Part shown: positions 8,306 through 17,271 of the stretch, piece by piece | How positions within the stretch are numbered: position 1 is the stretch's first letter | Layout of the letters: every line of letters begins with the position of its first letter | DNA from: an uncultured Varibaculum sp. | GTDB lineage: Bacteria; Actinomycetota; Actinomycetes; Actinomycetales; Actinomycetaceae | Direction of reading: 5' to 3' | Length of the DNA: 64,000 nt | NCBI RefSeq assembly: GCF_902489465.1 | Contig: NZ_CABTZZ010000006.1 | Location: 1-64,000 of the forward strand | Notes under the pieces: generated by a model | The model's input: the letters and a program-made list of their open reading frames with translations, nothing else | Told to the model about the DNA's origin: nothing | Databases searched by the model: none | Made by a program: the position numbers and the translations under genes

Positions 8306-9052
8306 ATGTTTCGCATCGGCGGCGCACAAGCAGTTTTTACCAACCGGATCGGGGGGAAATCCTCCGGTGAGTACGCTACCCTCAACCTGGGAGATCATGT
8401 TGGAGATAACCCCGATATCGTAGCGGAGAACCGCAGAATCGTTGATGAGGCGATCGGTCGCAAAGTGGTTTGGATGCACCAGACCCATTCCAACCGGGTG
8501 GTGCAAGTCCGTCCTGGTCATACCAATGCTCCGGTAGAGGCCGATGGGATTGTCATCGATACTCGCGAGTTCGCAGAACTGGGACTAACCACCCCGGCAG
8601 CGGGGGTGATGGTGGCTGATTGCGTACCCCTATTACTGGCTTCCGATGATGGCCTGCTAGTGGCGGCCGTACATGCCGGTAGAGCCGGAATGGTTACGGG
8701 TATTGTGCGCGAGGCGGTGCTGGCATTGCGGAAACTAGGAGCGCAAACGGGCAAGATTCACGCTGCTATTGGCCCGGCTATCTGTGGAGCCTGCTATGAG
8801 GTTCCCGAGGCGATGCGAGCCCACGTGACCGGACATGTGCCTGCCGCGTGGTCACGTACCCGGATGGGAAGTCCCGGTTTGGATCTACAGGCGGGGGTAA
8901 TTTCGCAACTCAAGGCGGCGGGAGCCCGGATCACTTTTGCCTCTAAACGCTGCACTTTTGAAGATCGTAACCTCTATTCCTACCGCCGTGACGCCCATAC
9001 GGGTAGGTTCGCGGGAATAGTGGTGGGTAAGCGAGAAGTCCCAGCCGGCTGA
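8306..9052 (+). CDS. pgeF: Peptidoglycan editing factor PgeF (YlmD/laccase-domain)
   Basis: A 248-residue protein of the YfiH/YlmD family, known to remove mis-incorporated L-Ser at position 1 of the peptidoglycan stem and also reported to act on nucleosides. Visible family marks are TNRIGGKSSGEYATLNLG (about 13-30), the metal-binding VVWMHQTHSNRV (about 55), VMVADCVPLLLA and VAAVHAGRAGM (about 107-130), and IGPAICGACYEV. The start ATG is six bases after the ftsZ stop. Its place between ftsZ and sepF is a widespread actinobacterial arrangement. Confidence 0.93.
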   Translation: MFRIGGAQAVFTNRIGGKSSGEYATLNLGDHVGDNPDIVAENRRIVDEAIGRKVVWMHQTHSNRVVQVRPGHTNAPVEADGIVIDTREFAELGLTTPAAGVMVADCVPLLLASDDGLLVAAVHAGRAGMVTGIVREAVLALRKLGAQTGKIHAAIGPAICGACYEVPEAMRAHVTGHVPAAWSRTRMGSPGLDLQAGVISQLKAAGARITFASKRCTFEDRNLYSYRRDAHTGRFAGIVVGKREVPAG

Positions 9053-9161
9053 ACTGCGCATTTAGGTGCATAGTTTTGGAAACACGCCGTAGTAATACTT
9101 CAAAAAGAACCCGGTCCCGTTTAACGTTTTTGTAGACCAGTATTAAAAGAAGGAGAACCTG

Positions 9162-9626
9162 ATGGGCGCTTTGAGGAAGACGATGGACTATTTAGGCCTG
9201 TCCGAACCACAAGAGAACGAAGAATTCAGCGATGAACTGGAAAGCGCAGTTCCGGATGCTGAAGTTCCCACCCCCCGTCCTCGGATTGTAGAACCGGCTT
9301 TGCGTTTCCCACATGCAGTCAGTTCCCAGCCTGAAACTGCTTCAGAGCTTAAGCGGATTGTGACGATCCGGCCTACCACCTATAACGAGGCACAAAGTAT
9401 TGGGGAAGCCTTTAAAGAGGGCACTCCGGTGATTATGAACCTGGGGGCAATGAATGACCTGGAAGCGCGGCGGATGATTGATTTTGCTGCCGGCCTCAGC
9501 TTTGCCCTGGATGGGGGAATTGAAAAGGTTACTAACCGGGTATTTTTGCTTTCTCCGAAGTCTGTGCAGGTAGATGAGGGCGAATCTTCGTTGGGATCCA
9601 AAAGAGACTTTTTCAATCAAAGCTGA
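9162..9626 (+). CDS. sepF: Cell division protein SepF
   Basis: A 154-residue SepF that tethers FtsZ to the membrane. The N-terminus MGALRKTMDYLGL can form the membrane-binding amphipathic helix, residues ~18-60 are a charged linker, and the core (VTIRPTTYNEAQSIGEAFKEG, MNLGAMNDLEARRMIDFAAGL, NRVFLLSP) is the conserved FtsZ-binding domain. It is preceded by GAAGGAGAACCTG, a strong ribosome site, and a 109-base gap after pgeF that may contain its own promoter. yggT follows after three bases. Confidence 0.96.
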   Translation: MGALRKTMDYLGLSEPQENEEFSDELESAVPDAEVPTPRPRIVEPALRFPHAVSSQPETASELKRIVTIRPTTYNEAQSIGEAFKEGTPVIMNLGAMNDLEARRMIDFAAGLSFALDGGIEKVTNRVFLLSPKSVQVDEGESSLGSKRDFFNQS

Positions 9627-9629
9627 TAG

Positions 9630-9959
9630 ATGCTCACTTTAGTCTATTGGGTCGGCCAGATAGGCAGATGGCTGCTCCAGCTGTATATTCTGGCGTTGAT
9701 AGTACGGGCGGTGCTGTCTTGGGTGATGGCATTGAACCCGAGTTGGCGGCCAAAAAACTCGGTTACATTATTTCTTTGTAACCTGGTTTTTGCATTAACC
9801 GATCCGCCCCTACGTTTTTTGGGGAGATTCATTAAACCGCTCCGACTTGGGACTATTGCCCTAGATTTAAGTTTTATCGTACTGTTCTTGCTGGTCACAG
9901 TATTGATAAATATTTGGATCCACCTGATCAATGCGCTGCTAATTCTTTTGCACGGATAA
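9630..9959 (+). CDS. YggT-family membrane protein
   Basis: A 109-residue integral membrane protein with the family layout: one hydrophobic segment at about residues 4-32, a polar stretch with DPPLRFLGRFIKPL (about 57-70), and a second strongly hydrophobic segment, LDLSFIVLFLLVTVLINIWI. YggT proteins sit beside sepF and divIVA across Gram-positive bacteria and are linked to division or envelope work, with no defined biochemical activity. It begins three bases after sepF, so it is co-transcribed. Confidence 0.9.
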   Translation: MLTLVYWVGQIGRWLLQLYILALIVRAVLSWVMALNPSWRPKNSVTLFLCNLVFALTDPPLRFLGRFIKPLRLGTIALDLSFIVLFLLVTVLINIWIHLINALLILLHG

Positions 9960-10059
9960 AAGTGCAGAAAATTGGCCAAAGTGTTGCTCAAAATGATAGA
10001 TGTTACTATTGTTGATGATGTGGAAGTTGAGCAGATCTTCGGTATGCTTGTTTCCAACT

Positions 10060-10081
10060 GCAACCTATAGCAACCTATAGC
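10060..10081 (+). repeat. Tandem 10-base direct repeat upstream of divIVA
   Basis: The word CAACCTATAG occurs twice in direct succession (10061-10070 and 10071-10080), with the phase continuing into flanking GC. It lies about 70 bases before the divIVA start. It may be replication slippage or a tandem binding site; nothing in the sequence decides which. Confidence 0.6.
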
Positions 10082-10151
10082 GCAGAAGTTCCCGCTGGCA
10101 GGTAGAGCGCCTACCTCGGGAAAAACACGATAGATAACTGAGGTGACAGGT

Positions 10152-10952
10152 ATGGCTCTGCTGACTGCTGAAGACGTCCACTGGAAGCAATTCCAGGCGA
10201 CCAAGTTCCGTGAAGGATACGACCAAGAAGAAGTTGACGAGTTTCTAGATGAAGTCGTGGAAACTATCGCGACTTTGCAGGATCAGAACGCATCCTTAAA
10301 AGCTGAACTAGATGAGGTTCGCCAGCAGGCAGCTAATGGTGGCCAGATTGCTGCCAGCGACAGCGGTGAAGAAACTGCCGCTCTAAAGGCACAGCTGGAG
10401 ACGGCTAATGCGCAAATCGCGGAAATGCAAGCGCAGGTGCAACAGTATCAGGCAGCTGCGGCTGAAGGCGATCCGCAAGCCGGGGAGCAAATCCAGGCTT
10501 TGCAGGCACACTTGGCGCAAACTCAGCAAGAAGCCCAAGCGGCGCTGGCGCAGTCTCAAGCAGAGACCCAACAGGCTGTGGCCGAGATCGAGCAGTTGCG
10601 CGAACAATTGGCACAGGCAGAACAAAACGCGCAGGCCGGCGCGCAGCCTAGTTCCGAACAGCCAGAGGACGCCACCTCCATGCTGGCGCTGGCACAGCGG
10701 GTGCATGACGAATACGTGCGCAACGGACAGCAAGAAGCTGATCAGATTCTGGAAGATTCCCGCCTAAAGGGTGACCAGATCGTACGGGAAGCCAATGATG
10801 AGCGTCGTCGTGTGCTCGAACAGCTAGAATCCGAACGTGCAGACCTAGAGTCTCGAGTCGATGACCTTAAAGCCTTCGAAAACGATTACCGCCAGAAGGT
10901 GCGCGAGCACCTACAGGCCCTGATTGGTCAACTAGATGCCCAAGGGGCATAG
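10152..10952 (+). CDS. divIVA: DivIVA/Wag31-like polar growth scaffold
   Basis: A 266-residue coiled-coil protein starting at ATG 10152 (GAGG eight bases upstream); a GTG at 10143 would add three residues. The N-terminal DivIVA domain is intact: LLTAEDVHWKQFQATKFREGYDQEEVDEFLDEV. It is followed by a long Gln/Ala/Glu-rich coiled coil (about 40-185) and a C-terminal DivIVA-type coil containing SMLALAQRVHDEYVRNGQQEADQILED. In actinobacteria this protein marks poles and septa and recruits peptidoglycan synthesis. The gene ends with an intrinsic terminator at 10998-11038. Confidence 0.93.
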   Translation: MALLTAEDVHWKQFQATKFREGYDQEEVDEFLDEVVETIATLQDQNASLKAELDEVRQQAANGGQIAASDSGEETAALKAQLETANAQIAEMQAQVQQYQAAAAEGDPQAGEQIQALQAHLAQTQQEAQAALAQSQAETQQAVAEIEQLREQLAQAEQNAQAGAQPSSEQPEDATSMLALAQRVHDEYVRNGQQEADQILEDSRLKGDQIVREANDERRRVLEQLESERADLESRVDDLKAFENDYRQKVREHLQALIGQLDAQGA

Positions 10953-10997
10953 CGACTAACTCAAACTTAGTCCCTCCTAAGAGCCAAGGAGGATTAG

Positions 10998-11038
10998 AGC
11001 GGCGCCATCACGTAAGTGGTGGCGCCGCTACTTTTTTA
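10998..11038 (+). terminator. Intrinsic terminator after divIVA
   Basis: A 14-base-pair stem (10998-11011 with 11016-11029, one G-T pair, GTAA loop) beginning AGCGGCGCCATCAC is followed by a run of six T at 11032-11037. It closes the ftsZ-to-divIVA cluster and separates it from lspA. Confidence 0.92.
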
Positions 11039-11076
11039 TTAAATTTAGGCATAGAGCAAACCGACCTGGAAAGAAT

Positions 11077-11619
11077 ATGAATCAGCGAAAAAAGCAAAAA
11101 TCAGCACCGCTCCTGGTGATATTCATTTTCGTAGCGCTACCGGTGTTAATCGTTGACCAAGCCACTAAAGCCTGGGCACTTAGCGTTCTGGAAGTGGGAG
11201 CGCCTGAGAAACCTTTTATTGGCCGTTTTATTGGTCTGCAATTGGTACGCAACCCCGGGGCGGCCTTTTCGCTGGCAGAGAGCTTCACTTGGGTGTTCTC
11301 GGTGATAGCTGCGGTGGTGCTAGCCATTATTATTTGGACTGGACGGGCAATGACTAATCGCGCCTGGCAGCTTTCTCTAGGGCTGCTGGCCGGAGGGGCA
11401 CTGGGAAACCTGGTTGATCGTCTCATTCGCCCTCCGGGAATCTTCCGGGGGCACGTGATCGATTTTTTGAATTACCGTTCGATGTTCGTCGGTAATGTTG
11501 CGGATATTGCTATCGTCGTCGGGGTAGTTGCCGTAGTAGTGCTGGTGGTGCTGGGGGTACCCTCGGTTAGCGGTAATCACTCCTACCAACCGGCGCGGGT
11601 GCGGGGCAAGGATGCGTGA
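11077..11619 (+). CDS. lspA: Lipoprotein signal peptidase (signal peptidase II)
   Basis: A 180-residue membrane aspartyl protease that removes signal peptides from diacylglyceryl-modified prolipoproteins. Four hydrophobic segments are visible. The motifs are VDQATKAWA (about 26), LVRNPGAAFSLAE (about 55-67), and the catalytic aspartates in GALGNLVDRL (about 108-117) and GNVADIAIV (about 138-146). The last eight bases overlap the rluD-like gene, so the two are coupled. Confidence 0.96.
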   Translation: MNQRKKQKSAPLLVIFIFVALPVLIVDQATKAWALSVLEVGAPEKPFIGRFIGLQLVRNPGAAFSLAESFTWVFSVIAAVVLAIIIWTGRAMTNRAWQLSLGLLAGGALGNLVDRLIRPPGIFRGHVIDFLNYRSMFVGNVADIAIVVGVVAVVVLVVLGVPSVSGNHSYQPARVRGKDA

Positions 11620-12532
11620 ACGGGTTCGCCTGCAGGTTTCAGAGTGCGCCCCAGGAAAGCGCCTTGACCAAGTGTTGGCAGCCGAACTGGGGATTTCTCG
11701 CTCGCTGGTTGCCAAACTGATTAAACAAAATGAAGTAAAAGTAAATGGAATCGTTCCCCGAAAATCGGCAGAGGTAGCTCGCGGGGATCAGGTGGAAGTG
11801 TTGCTGCCCGATGCCTCCCCTAAAAATCTAGAAACCCCTGCACCGCTGCCGCTTCTTTACCAGGACGAAGATATTGTGGTGGTCAATAAGCCGGTGGGGA
11901 TGGCGGCGCATACGGCTCCTGGGTGGGACGGACCGACGGTCATCGGTGCCTTGTTGGCGGCGGGACAAGAAATCATTACCTCCGGTCCAGTAGAGCGGAA
12001 AGGAATCGTTCACCGCTTAGACGTGGGAACTTCCGGGGCGCTGGTAGTGGCCAAGTCGGAGTTAGCTTACCGGCAACTGCAAGCAGATTTTCGCGCCCGC
12101 CGGGTGAAGAAGACCTATCAGGCTTTGGTACAAGGCTATCTGGATCCCGCCGAGGGCACTATTGACGCTCCGATTGGGAGGCATCCGTCCCGCGACTTCA
12201 AAATGGCGGTAGTAGCGGGAGGCAGGTCGGCCATAACTCACTACCGCACCTTGGAGTCCTTGCCGAGAGCAACCCTGGTTGAGCTGCAGCTAGAGACAGG
12301 ACGGACCCATCAAATTCGAGTACATATGCAGGCAATCGGGCACGCTATCGTGGGCGACCCTACCTATGGGGCAAATCCACTTCTAGCGAAAGAGCTGGGG
12401 ATGACCAGGCAGTGGCTACATGCAGTGAGCTTAGGATTTACCCATCCAGTAAGTGGTGAACAGGTGAGCTTTGAGGCTCCTTTGGCCGCTGATTTAGAGG
12501 ACGCATTAACCCGCTTGCGCCGCGGATTCTGA
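11612..12532 (+). CDS. RluA/RluD-family pseudouridine synthase
   Basis: A 306-residue pseudouridine synthase with an N-terminal S4 RNA-binding domain (about residues 10-70: GKRLDQVLAAELGISRSLVAKLI) and an RluA-type catalytic domain. The catalytic Asp lies in IVHRLDVGTSGALVVAK (about 134-150); the RNA-contacting LQLETGRTHQIRVHMQ is at about 228-243. It likely modifies 23S rRNA uridines of the large subunit, as RluD does. The start overlaps lspA by eight bases, an arrangement common in Gram-positive bacteria. Confidence 0.94.
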   Translation: MRERVRLQVSECAPGKRLDQVLAAELGISRSLVAKLIKQNEVKVNGIVPRKSAEVARGDQVEVLLPDASPKNLETPAPLPLLYQDEDIVVVNKPVGMAAHTAPGWDGPTVIGALLAAGQEIITSGPVERKGIVHRLDVGTSGALVVAKSELAYRQLQADFRARRVKKTYQALVQGYLDPAEGTIDAPIGRHPSRDFKMAVVAGGRSAITHYRTLESLPRATLVELQLETGRTHQIRVHMQAIGHAIVGDPTYGANPLLAKELGMTRQWLHAVSLGFTHPVSGEQVSFEAPLAADLEDALTRLRRGF

Positions 12533-12626
12533 TTTAACTTTGTCCCCCGCACTAGACGGGATTCTCTTTTCCTGTTGCAATTTATTAAAGATTGTGGAGG
12601 GTGGGTCAGCGGCTTATTTTCGTTCT

Positions 12627-13403
12627 ATGGCTCCAGAAAAACCCAACTATACCCGCTCGCAGTTTCGCCAGGCGTCCTCTCAGGCTCCGCGGGCACAACA
12701 GCTTTTGCAACAGGCGGAAACCCGGCTGCGCTCTGGCGAGGGCGGTGCCCGTCTACGCTGGGCTCCTTCCCCACGAATCGTGCTAGCTGCGCTAATAGCA
12801 GTGGTGATAGTGACGGTGATGGCAGGGTGGGCACAAGGGAAAACTCCTAACAGCGGGGTGTTACCGACAAGTCCTAGTTTTAGTGCGACAGCTAAAGAGG
12901 CGCCGGGGTCCTCACCTGCTGCAACTGGTGAGGTATGGGTGGATGTAGTGGGCAAAGTTAAAAAACCGGGAGTGGTACGTCTGGAGGCTTCCGCGCGGGT
13001 ACAACACGCGATAAAAGCCGCTGGGGGAGCGCTTCCAGGTACAGACCTGTCGGGACTGAACCTGGCGCGTCGCCTCAGTGACGGCGAACAGCTGAGGGTG
13101 GGAATCGACGAGAACAGCGCGCCAGACTTAGGTGCTGAGCCAGCCGAGGCAGGCGCGGTAGAAACTACCAAGCAACAAGCTGGTGAGGGCGCTGCAGCAC
13201 GCTCTGGTGGCGGGAAAATCTCTATTAATGAGGCCTCGAAGCAACAGTTAGAGCAGCTTCCGGGGGTGGGGCAGGCACTTGCGCAAAGGATTGTAGATTA
13301 TCGCCAATCCCAGGGACGCTTTCAAAACCTGGAAGACTTGAAGAATGTGTCTGGAATTGGGGAGAAAAAATACGCGGCCTTGTCGGCAATGATCAGACTC
13401 TAG
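12627..13403 (+). CDS. comEA: ComEA-like DNA-binding competence protein
   Basis: A 258-residue protein taken from ATG 12627; GTG 12594 and TTG 12540 are in-frame alternatives and the ribosome sites are weak for all. It is single-pass: a transmembrane segment VLAALIAVVIVTVMAGWA at about residues 52-69, then an external SLBB domain (VDVVGKVKKPGVVRLEAS), a linker, and two helix-hairpin-helix units (INEASKQQLEQLPGVGQA and NVSGIGEKKYAALSAM). ComEA binds incoming duplex DNA at the cell surface and hands it to ComEC, encoded directly downstream. Confidence 0.9.
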   Translation: MAPEKPNYTRSQFRQASSQAPRAQQLLQQAETRLRSGEGGARLRWAPSPRIVLAALIAVVIVTVMAGWAQGKTPNSGVLPTSPSFSATAKEAPGSSPAATGEVWVDVVGKVKKPGVVRLEASARVQHAIKAAGGALPGTDLSGLNLARRLSDGEQLRVGIDENSAPDLGAEPAEAGAVETTKQQAGEGAAARSGGGKISINEASKQQLEQLPGVGQALAQRIVDYRQSQGRFQNLEDLKNVSGIGEKKYAALSAMIRL

Positions 13404-13410
13404 GTAAGCT

Positions 13411-15024
13411 ATGAAGGGAAGAATCCTAGATTTACGTTTAGCGCCGGCAGCCATTATTGCCTGGTTGGGCGCCCTGGTTTTACCCGCTCTTCCCTTACAA
13501 TGGGTGCCATTTATCGCTGCTTTAACCCTCGGGGGCGCTGTTTTACTATTGCTGGTCAGCTACTGGAAAGTTCTGCCCGGAATTATCTTGGCGGGCGCTT
13601 TGGCTTTAGGGGCGCTGGGCGGGGTGGCGCTGGCAATCAGTCAATCGGCGCGGGTGCTAGCCGCTGACCCGTTAGCGCGTGCCTGGCAGGGGCAGATCGA
13701 CCGCGTCCAGGCGATAGCGATGGTAGAGACGCCGCCGCGAAAATATGACCCGGCAAGCGAGCAACAGATAACCCAGTTACGTCTATTATCAGCGCGCCTG
13801 CCAGATACCCCAGCGGTAAATACTCGGGTGAAAGTCGTGGCGTTTGGTCAGCAACTGCCAAAATATCCTCGTGGAACGGTTATAGAAACGGTGTTACAGC
13901 TAGAAAAGCCATCCCGCGGCAGGGAATCTAGCCAAGATTTAACCACGGTAATCAGCGCCAATGCTCTCTTTGAGATCCCCGGAAGAATCATCGCTAGCCC
14001 CAAGGTGAGAGCCGGGCCGCGCGGGGCGGCGGCCCTTAAAGAAAAGTTCGCGACCCGGTTGGAAGAAAAACTGGTAGCTGCAGATTCTCCGGCAGCAGCT
14101 ACGCTGCTGCCGGCCATGATTCTCGGAATCAGAGCTGATGCGTCGGAGAATACCGAAGCATTGAAAACCGCGGGAATAGTGCATATTACCTGTGTGTCCG
14201 GGATGCATATCTCGGTGCTACTTTCCTTGGTAGCGCTACTTAGTGCGGGGTTAAAACGCCGCTGGCGTCTGCTGGCGGGTGCCAGCTTGTTAGTGGGGTA
14301 TTGTCTGCTCCTGGGGCCTTCTCCCTCATTGCTGCGGGCGGCGGTAATGGGGATGGTTTCTCTGCTGGCGCTAGCTAGAGGCAAAGAGCCATATTCTTTT
14401 ACCGCCCTCGAAATCGCGATCATCGGTCTGCTAATTTTTGAACCCGGATTCGGAGCCGATACCGGTTTTTTGCTCTCAGTTAGCGCTACTGCAGCGATTG
14501 TGTTGGCGGCGCGTTCTTTAGAACAAAAACTGCACCGGGGAATAGCGGCAGTAAAAAGACAGGGGAGCGGGCGAACCCCTCGGTTATTGTCGAAAAAAAA
14601 TTCCGCGCTTTTCCGCAAGTTCTTAGCGGCATTCCTGTCCGTTAGCGCAGTGAGCCTGGTGGCACAACTAGCTTGCCTGCCGGGGCAACTGTTAATCCGT
14701 CCTGGAATCAATACCTTGACCGTCCTCGCAAATGTAGCTATCGCACCGATAGTGACCCTGCTGATCTGGGGCGGAGCCTGCCTGACATTCCTGCCACTGC
14801 CTGGAACATTTTTGGCAAAAATACTGGGGATAGGCTGCACTTGGGTGATGACAGTTGCTCGGGTGGTCGCCTCTAATAGGTTCGCAATCTTGCCGTGGCC
14901 AGCAGGCGCGCCAGGGATTTTAGCGTTAGGGATAGTGGTGGCGGGGCTGACCTATATTTACCATTGCTACTTTCCAAAACGGAAGATAAATGGCAATGTT
15001 AAATCATGGCCTCAAAGCAAATGA
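13411..15024 (+). CDS. comEC: ComEC/Rec2 DNA uptake channel, short form
   Basis: A 537-residue polytopic protein with an N-terminal DUF4131-like region (three or four hydrophobic segments, then a soluble domain) and the ComEC 'Competence' domain, including the family signature ITCVSGMHISVLLSLVALL at about residues 258-276. ComEC carries one strand of DNA across the membrane. The metallo-beta-lactamase domain that many ComEC proteins have at the C-terminus is absent: the protein ends after the last membrane segment. The gene begins eight bases after comEA and overlaps holA by 19 bases. Confidence 0.92.
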   Translation: MKGRILDLRLAPAAIIAWLGALVLPALPLQWVPFIAALTLGGAVLLLLVSYWKVLPGIILAGALALGALGGVALAISQSARVLAADPLARAWQGQIDRVQAIAMVETPPRKYDPASEQQITQLRLLSARLPDTPAVNTRVKVVAFGQQLPKYPRGTVIETVLQLEKPSRGRESSQDLTTVISANALFEIPGRIIASPKVRAGPRGAAALKEKFATRLEEKLVAADSPAAATLLPAMILGIRADASENTEALKTAGIVHITCVSGMHISVLLSLVALLSAGLKRRWRLLAGASLLVGYCLLLGPSPSLLRAAVMGMVSLLALARGKEPYSFTALEIAIIGLLIFEPGFGADTGFLLSVSATAAIVLAARSLEQKLHRGIAAVKRQGSGRTPRLLSKKNSALFRKFLAAFLSVSAVSLVAQLACLPGQLLIRPGINTLTVLANVAIAPIVTLLIWGGACLTFLPLPGTFLAKILGIGCTWVMTVARVVASNRFAILPWPAGAPGILALGIVVAGLTYIYHCYFPKRKINGNVKSWPQSK

Positions 15025-15974
15025 GTTGGCGCGATTGCACCTTAAGTTCCGGGGTGCTCATACGCGGCCCCGAGAAGCTGCTGGCAGATCGCGCCCTGAA
15101 TCGTTTAAAGCAATTGGGGCGCAACCAAGATCCCTCCCTAGCAGTGACCGAGGTGACTGCTAACGGTTACCAGGCCGGTTCCCTAGATTCCCTGACTTCG
15201 CCCTCATTGTTTGGGGAAGCTCGCCTGGTGGTGATCCCCGATTTTGAATCCGCCGCTGATGATTTGGGGCAAGACCTGGCAGCCTACCTAGCTGCGCCGC
15301 AAGCAGATTGCTGGGTAGTCGCACTACATGATGGCTCAAATAAAGGAAAACGCCAGGTAGACAAGATAAAGAAAGCGGGAGCACAGGAAGTAAAAGTCGC
15401 GAGGATTAAGAATGCGCGTGACAAACTATCCTTGGTGGTCGAAGAAGTGCGCACTGCCGGCGGACGCATAGAGCCGGCCGGGGCGCAGCTGCTAGTAGAT
15501 GCGCTCGGCGAGGATCTCGCGGAACTAGTCGGGGCGGCTCGCCAATTGGTTTCCGACTATCCCCAGGCCGTAACTTTGCAGGCAGTACAACAGTTCTACG
15601 GGGCTCGAGTGGGGGCTAGTGGATTTAACGTAGCCGATGCCGCCGCAGTGGGCAATCTGTCGCGCGCCCTAGTGCTGCTGCGGCAAGCGTTTTCTTCCGG
15701 AGTTCAGCCGGTCGCTATCGCAGGTGCGCTCGCCCTAAAGTTCCGCAACCTGGCAAAAGTTAGCGCCCGGGGAGTAAACCCTTCCCAGCTAGGGATGGCG
15801 CCTTGGCAGATGGAAAAAGCACGGCGAGAAGTACGCGGATGGAGCGACGCTCACTTGGCGGAGGCGATTAAGATTATTGCGCAAGCCGATGAAGATGCTA
15901 AAGGTGCTAGCCGGGATCCGCAGTATGCGCTGGAGGCGGCAGTTAGGAAAATCTGTCTTTTACGGCAAAGCTGA
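15006..15974 (+). CDS. holA: DNA polymerase III delta subunit
   Basis: A 322-residue clamp-loader delta subunit that opens the sliding clamp. It has the HolA layout: the N-terminal GVLIRGPEKLLADRAL (about 13-28), the interdomain region with VVALHDGSNKGKRQVDKIKKAG, and the C-terminal helical domain with LVLLRQAFSSGVQPVAIAGALALKFRNL. Its start lies inside comEC (19-base overlap), the standard comEC-holA arrangement. Confidence 0.92.
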   Translation: MASKQMSWRDCTLSSGVLIRGPEKLLADRALNRLKQLGRNQDPSLAVTEVTANGYQAGSLDSLTSPSLFGEARLVVIPDFESAADDLGQDLAAYLAAPQADCWVVALHDGSNKGKRQVDKIKKAGAQEVKVARIKNARDKLSLVVEEVRTAGGRIEPAGAQLLVDALGEDLAELVGAARQLVSDYPQAVTLQAVQQFYGARVGASGFNVADAAAVGNLSRALVLLRQAFSSGVQPVAIAGALALKFRNLAKVSARGVNPSQLGMAPWQMEKARREVRGWSDAHLAEAIKIIAQADEDAKGASRDPQYALEAAVRKICLLRQS

Positions 15975-16004
15975 GCAGATGCAGGAAAGTAGGTAAAACA
16001 GGCA

Positions 16005-16400
16005 ATGGCAATGCAGCGCAAAACCCGGCAGCGGGACGCAATTATGGCAATCATGGCTGATGAAACGGATTTTCGTTCTGCCCAACAAGTGCATACCGCC
16101 CTGGTTTCAGCCGGACAAGCGGTAGGACTGGCTACTGTTTACCGCAACCTGCAGGCTCTAACTGAGGCCGGGGAACTCGACAGCTTGCGTTCGGAGGAAG
16201 GGGAAATCCTCTATCGGCGTTGCGCGGCGCGCCGCCATCATCACCACCTGGTATGTCGAAACTGTGGCTATACGGTAGATATTCAAGATGACCAGTTAGA
16301 ACAGTGGATCGGCGAGATTTCTCGGCGCTATCACTTCAGCGATATTGAACATATGGCCGATGTGTTTGGTCTGTGTGCAAATTGCGCAAACCAGCATTAA
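16005..16400 (+). CDS. Fur-family metalloregulator, Zur-like
   Basis: A 131-residue Fur-family repressor with the winged-helix opening RQRDAIMAIMADETDFRSAQQVHTAL and the recognition helix LATVYRNLQALTEAG. The dimerisation domain has the His cluster RRHHHHLVCRNCG (about 77-89) and C-terminal CANCANQH, i.e. two CxxC pairs forming the structural zinc site. That pattern and the length suit Zur, the zinc uptake regulator, but Fur cannot be excluded from sequence alone. ATG 16011 is an alternative start two codons in. The gene is convergent with the methyltransferase gene, separated by 17 bases. Confidence 0.85.
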   Translation: MAMQRKTRQRDAIMAIMADETDFRSAQQVHTALVSAGQAVGLATVYRNLQALTEAGELDSLRSEEGEILYRRCAARRHHHHLVCRNCGYTVDIQDDQLEQWIGEISRRYHFSDIEHMADVFGLCANCANQH

Positions 16401-16417
16401 GAAACAGTACCAGTATG

Positions 16418-17248
16418 CTACTTAGTGCGGGCACTCGCGATGGCGTGCAGGGCGATGGCGGCGGCGCTAGCCACGTTTAAGGATTCAGCGTGCCCCCACA
16501 TGGGAATAGAGATGGTTTCATTACAGAGGGCGATTTCCTCGTTACTTAAACCTTGGGCTTCGTTACCCAGGCAGATAAATAGGGGAGAGTCGGTTGCGTT
16601 ATTGGAGGCAGTAAAGCTAGGTAAATCGACAGTCGCTTTTCCTGATAATCCTACTAGGCAGCCGTCATCTTCCTCGCTGAGCCTCGCTAAATCGGTAAAA
16701 GCCGCACCGGAATAGACCGGCAAGTGGAATAGGCTCCCGGCGCTGGCGCGAATAACTTTCGGGCTAGAAACATCAGCGCAGCCTGATAGGGATAAGACCC
16801 CCGCTAGACCGCAGGCATCAGCAATCCGGATAATAGTTCCCAGGTTCCCGGGGTCTTGTACCCGCGCACATACTGCCCAGGCGCCCTCTTTCAAAACCTC
16901 CGAGGACGGAAGTTCTTCGCTAGGGAGCACTGAGAGGTCAGCTGTAGCCGCGATTCCTTGAGCCGAGGGCGCGAATAACTTCATTACCGATGGAGTAACC
17001 GGGTGTACCCAGGTAGTTACCTCTAGCGCCTTCCGCGCCACCTGGATAGCGGGAGAGGGAGCACGGTTATGAAGATAAACATCCCGAACCGCTTCCGGAT
17101 AAAAATGCAGCAGTTCCGCGCAAGCTTGCGATCCTTCTACCAGTAGCAATCCTTGCTTTAAACGAAAACTACGCCTAGACAGATTGACCAGTGTCCGCAC
17201 CCGCTGGGAGCGAGGATTATCAATCGTGTCTAGGCGTAGATTAAGCAA
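16418..17248 (-). CDS. SpoU/TrmH-family RNA 2'-O-methyltransferase
   Basis: A 276-residue SPOUT enzyme. The N-terminal substrate-binding domain runs from RVRTLVNLSRRSFRLKQGLLLVEGSQ; the catalytic trefoil-knot domain has VQDPGNLGTIIRIADACGL (about 150), FICLGNEAQGLS and the SAM-binding SIPMWGHAESLNVASAAAI (about 250). Family members methylate ribose 2'-OH of 23S rRNA or tRNA; the target here cannot be assigned. It lies directly downstream of rplT on the same strand, a common actinobacterial position. Confidence 0.9.
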   Translation of the reverse strand: MLNLRLDTIDNPRSQRVRTLVNLSRRSFRLKQGLLLVEGSQACAELLHFYPEAVRDVYLHNRAPSPAIQVARKALEVTTWVHPVTPSVMKLFAPSAQGIAATADLSVLPSEELPSSEVLKEGAWAVCARVQDPGNLGTIIRIADACGLAGVLSLSGCADVSSPKVIRASAGSLFHLPVYSGAAFTDLARLSEEDDGCLVGLSGKATVDLPSFTASNNATDSPLFICLGNEAQGLSNEEIALCNETISIPMWGHAESLNVASAAAIALHAIASARTK

Positions 17249-17271
17249 AAAGCTAACTTCTGTTAGAGGCT

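Noticed and set aside
10060..10081. Tandem decamer upstream of divIVA as a CRISPR-like array
   Set aside because: Only two adjacent copies without spacers and no cas genes in the window.
16671..16690. CGGTAAAAGCCG inside the SpoU methyltransferase gene as a repeat copy
   Set aside because: It is within conserved coding sequence and lacks the flanking arms seen in hairpins A-E.
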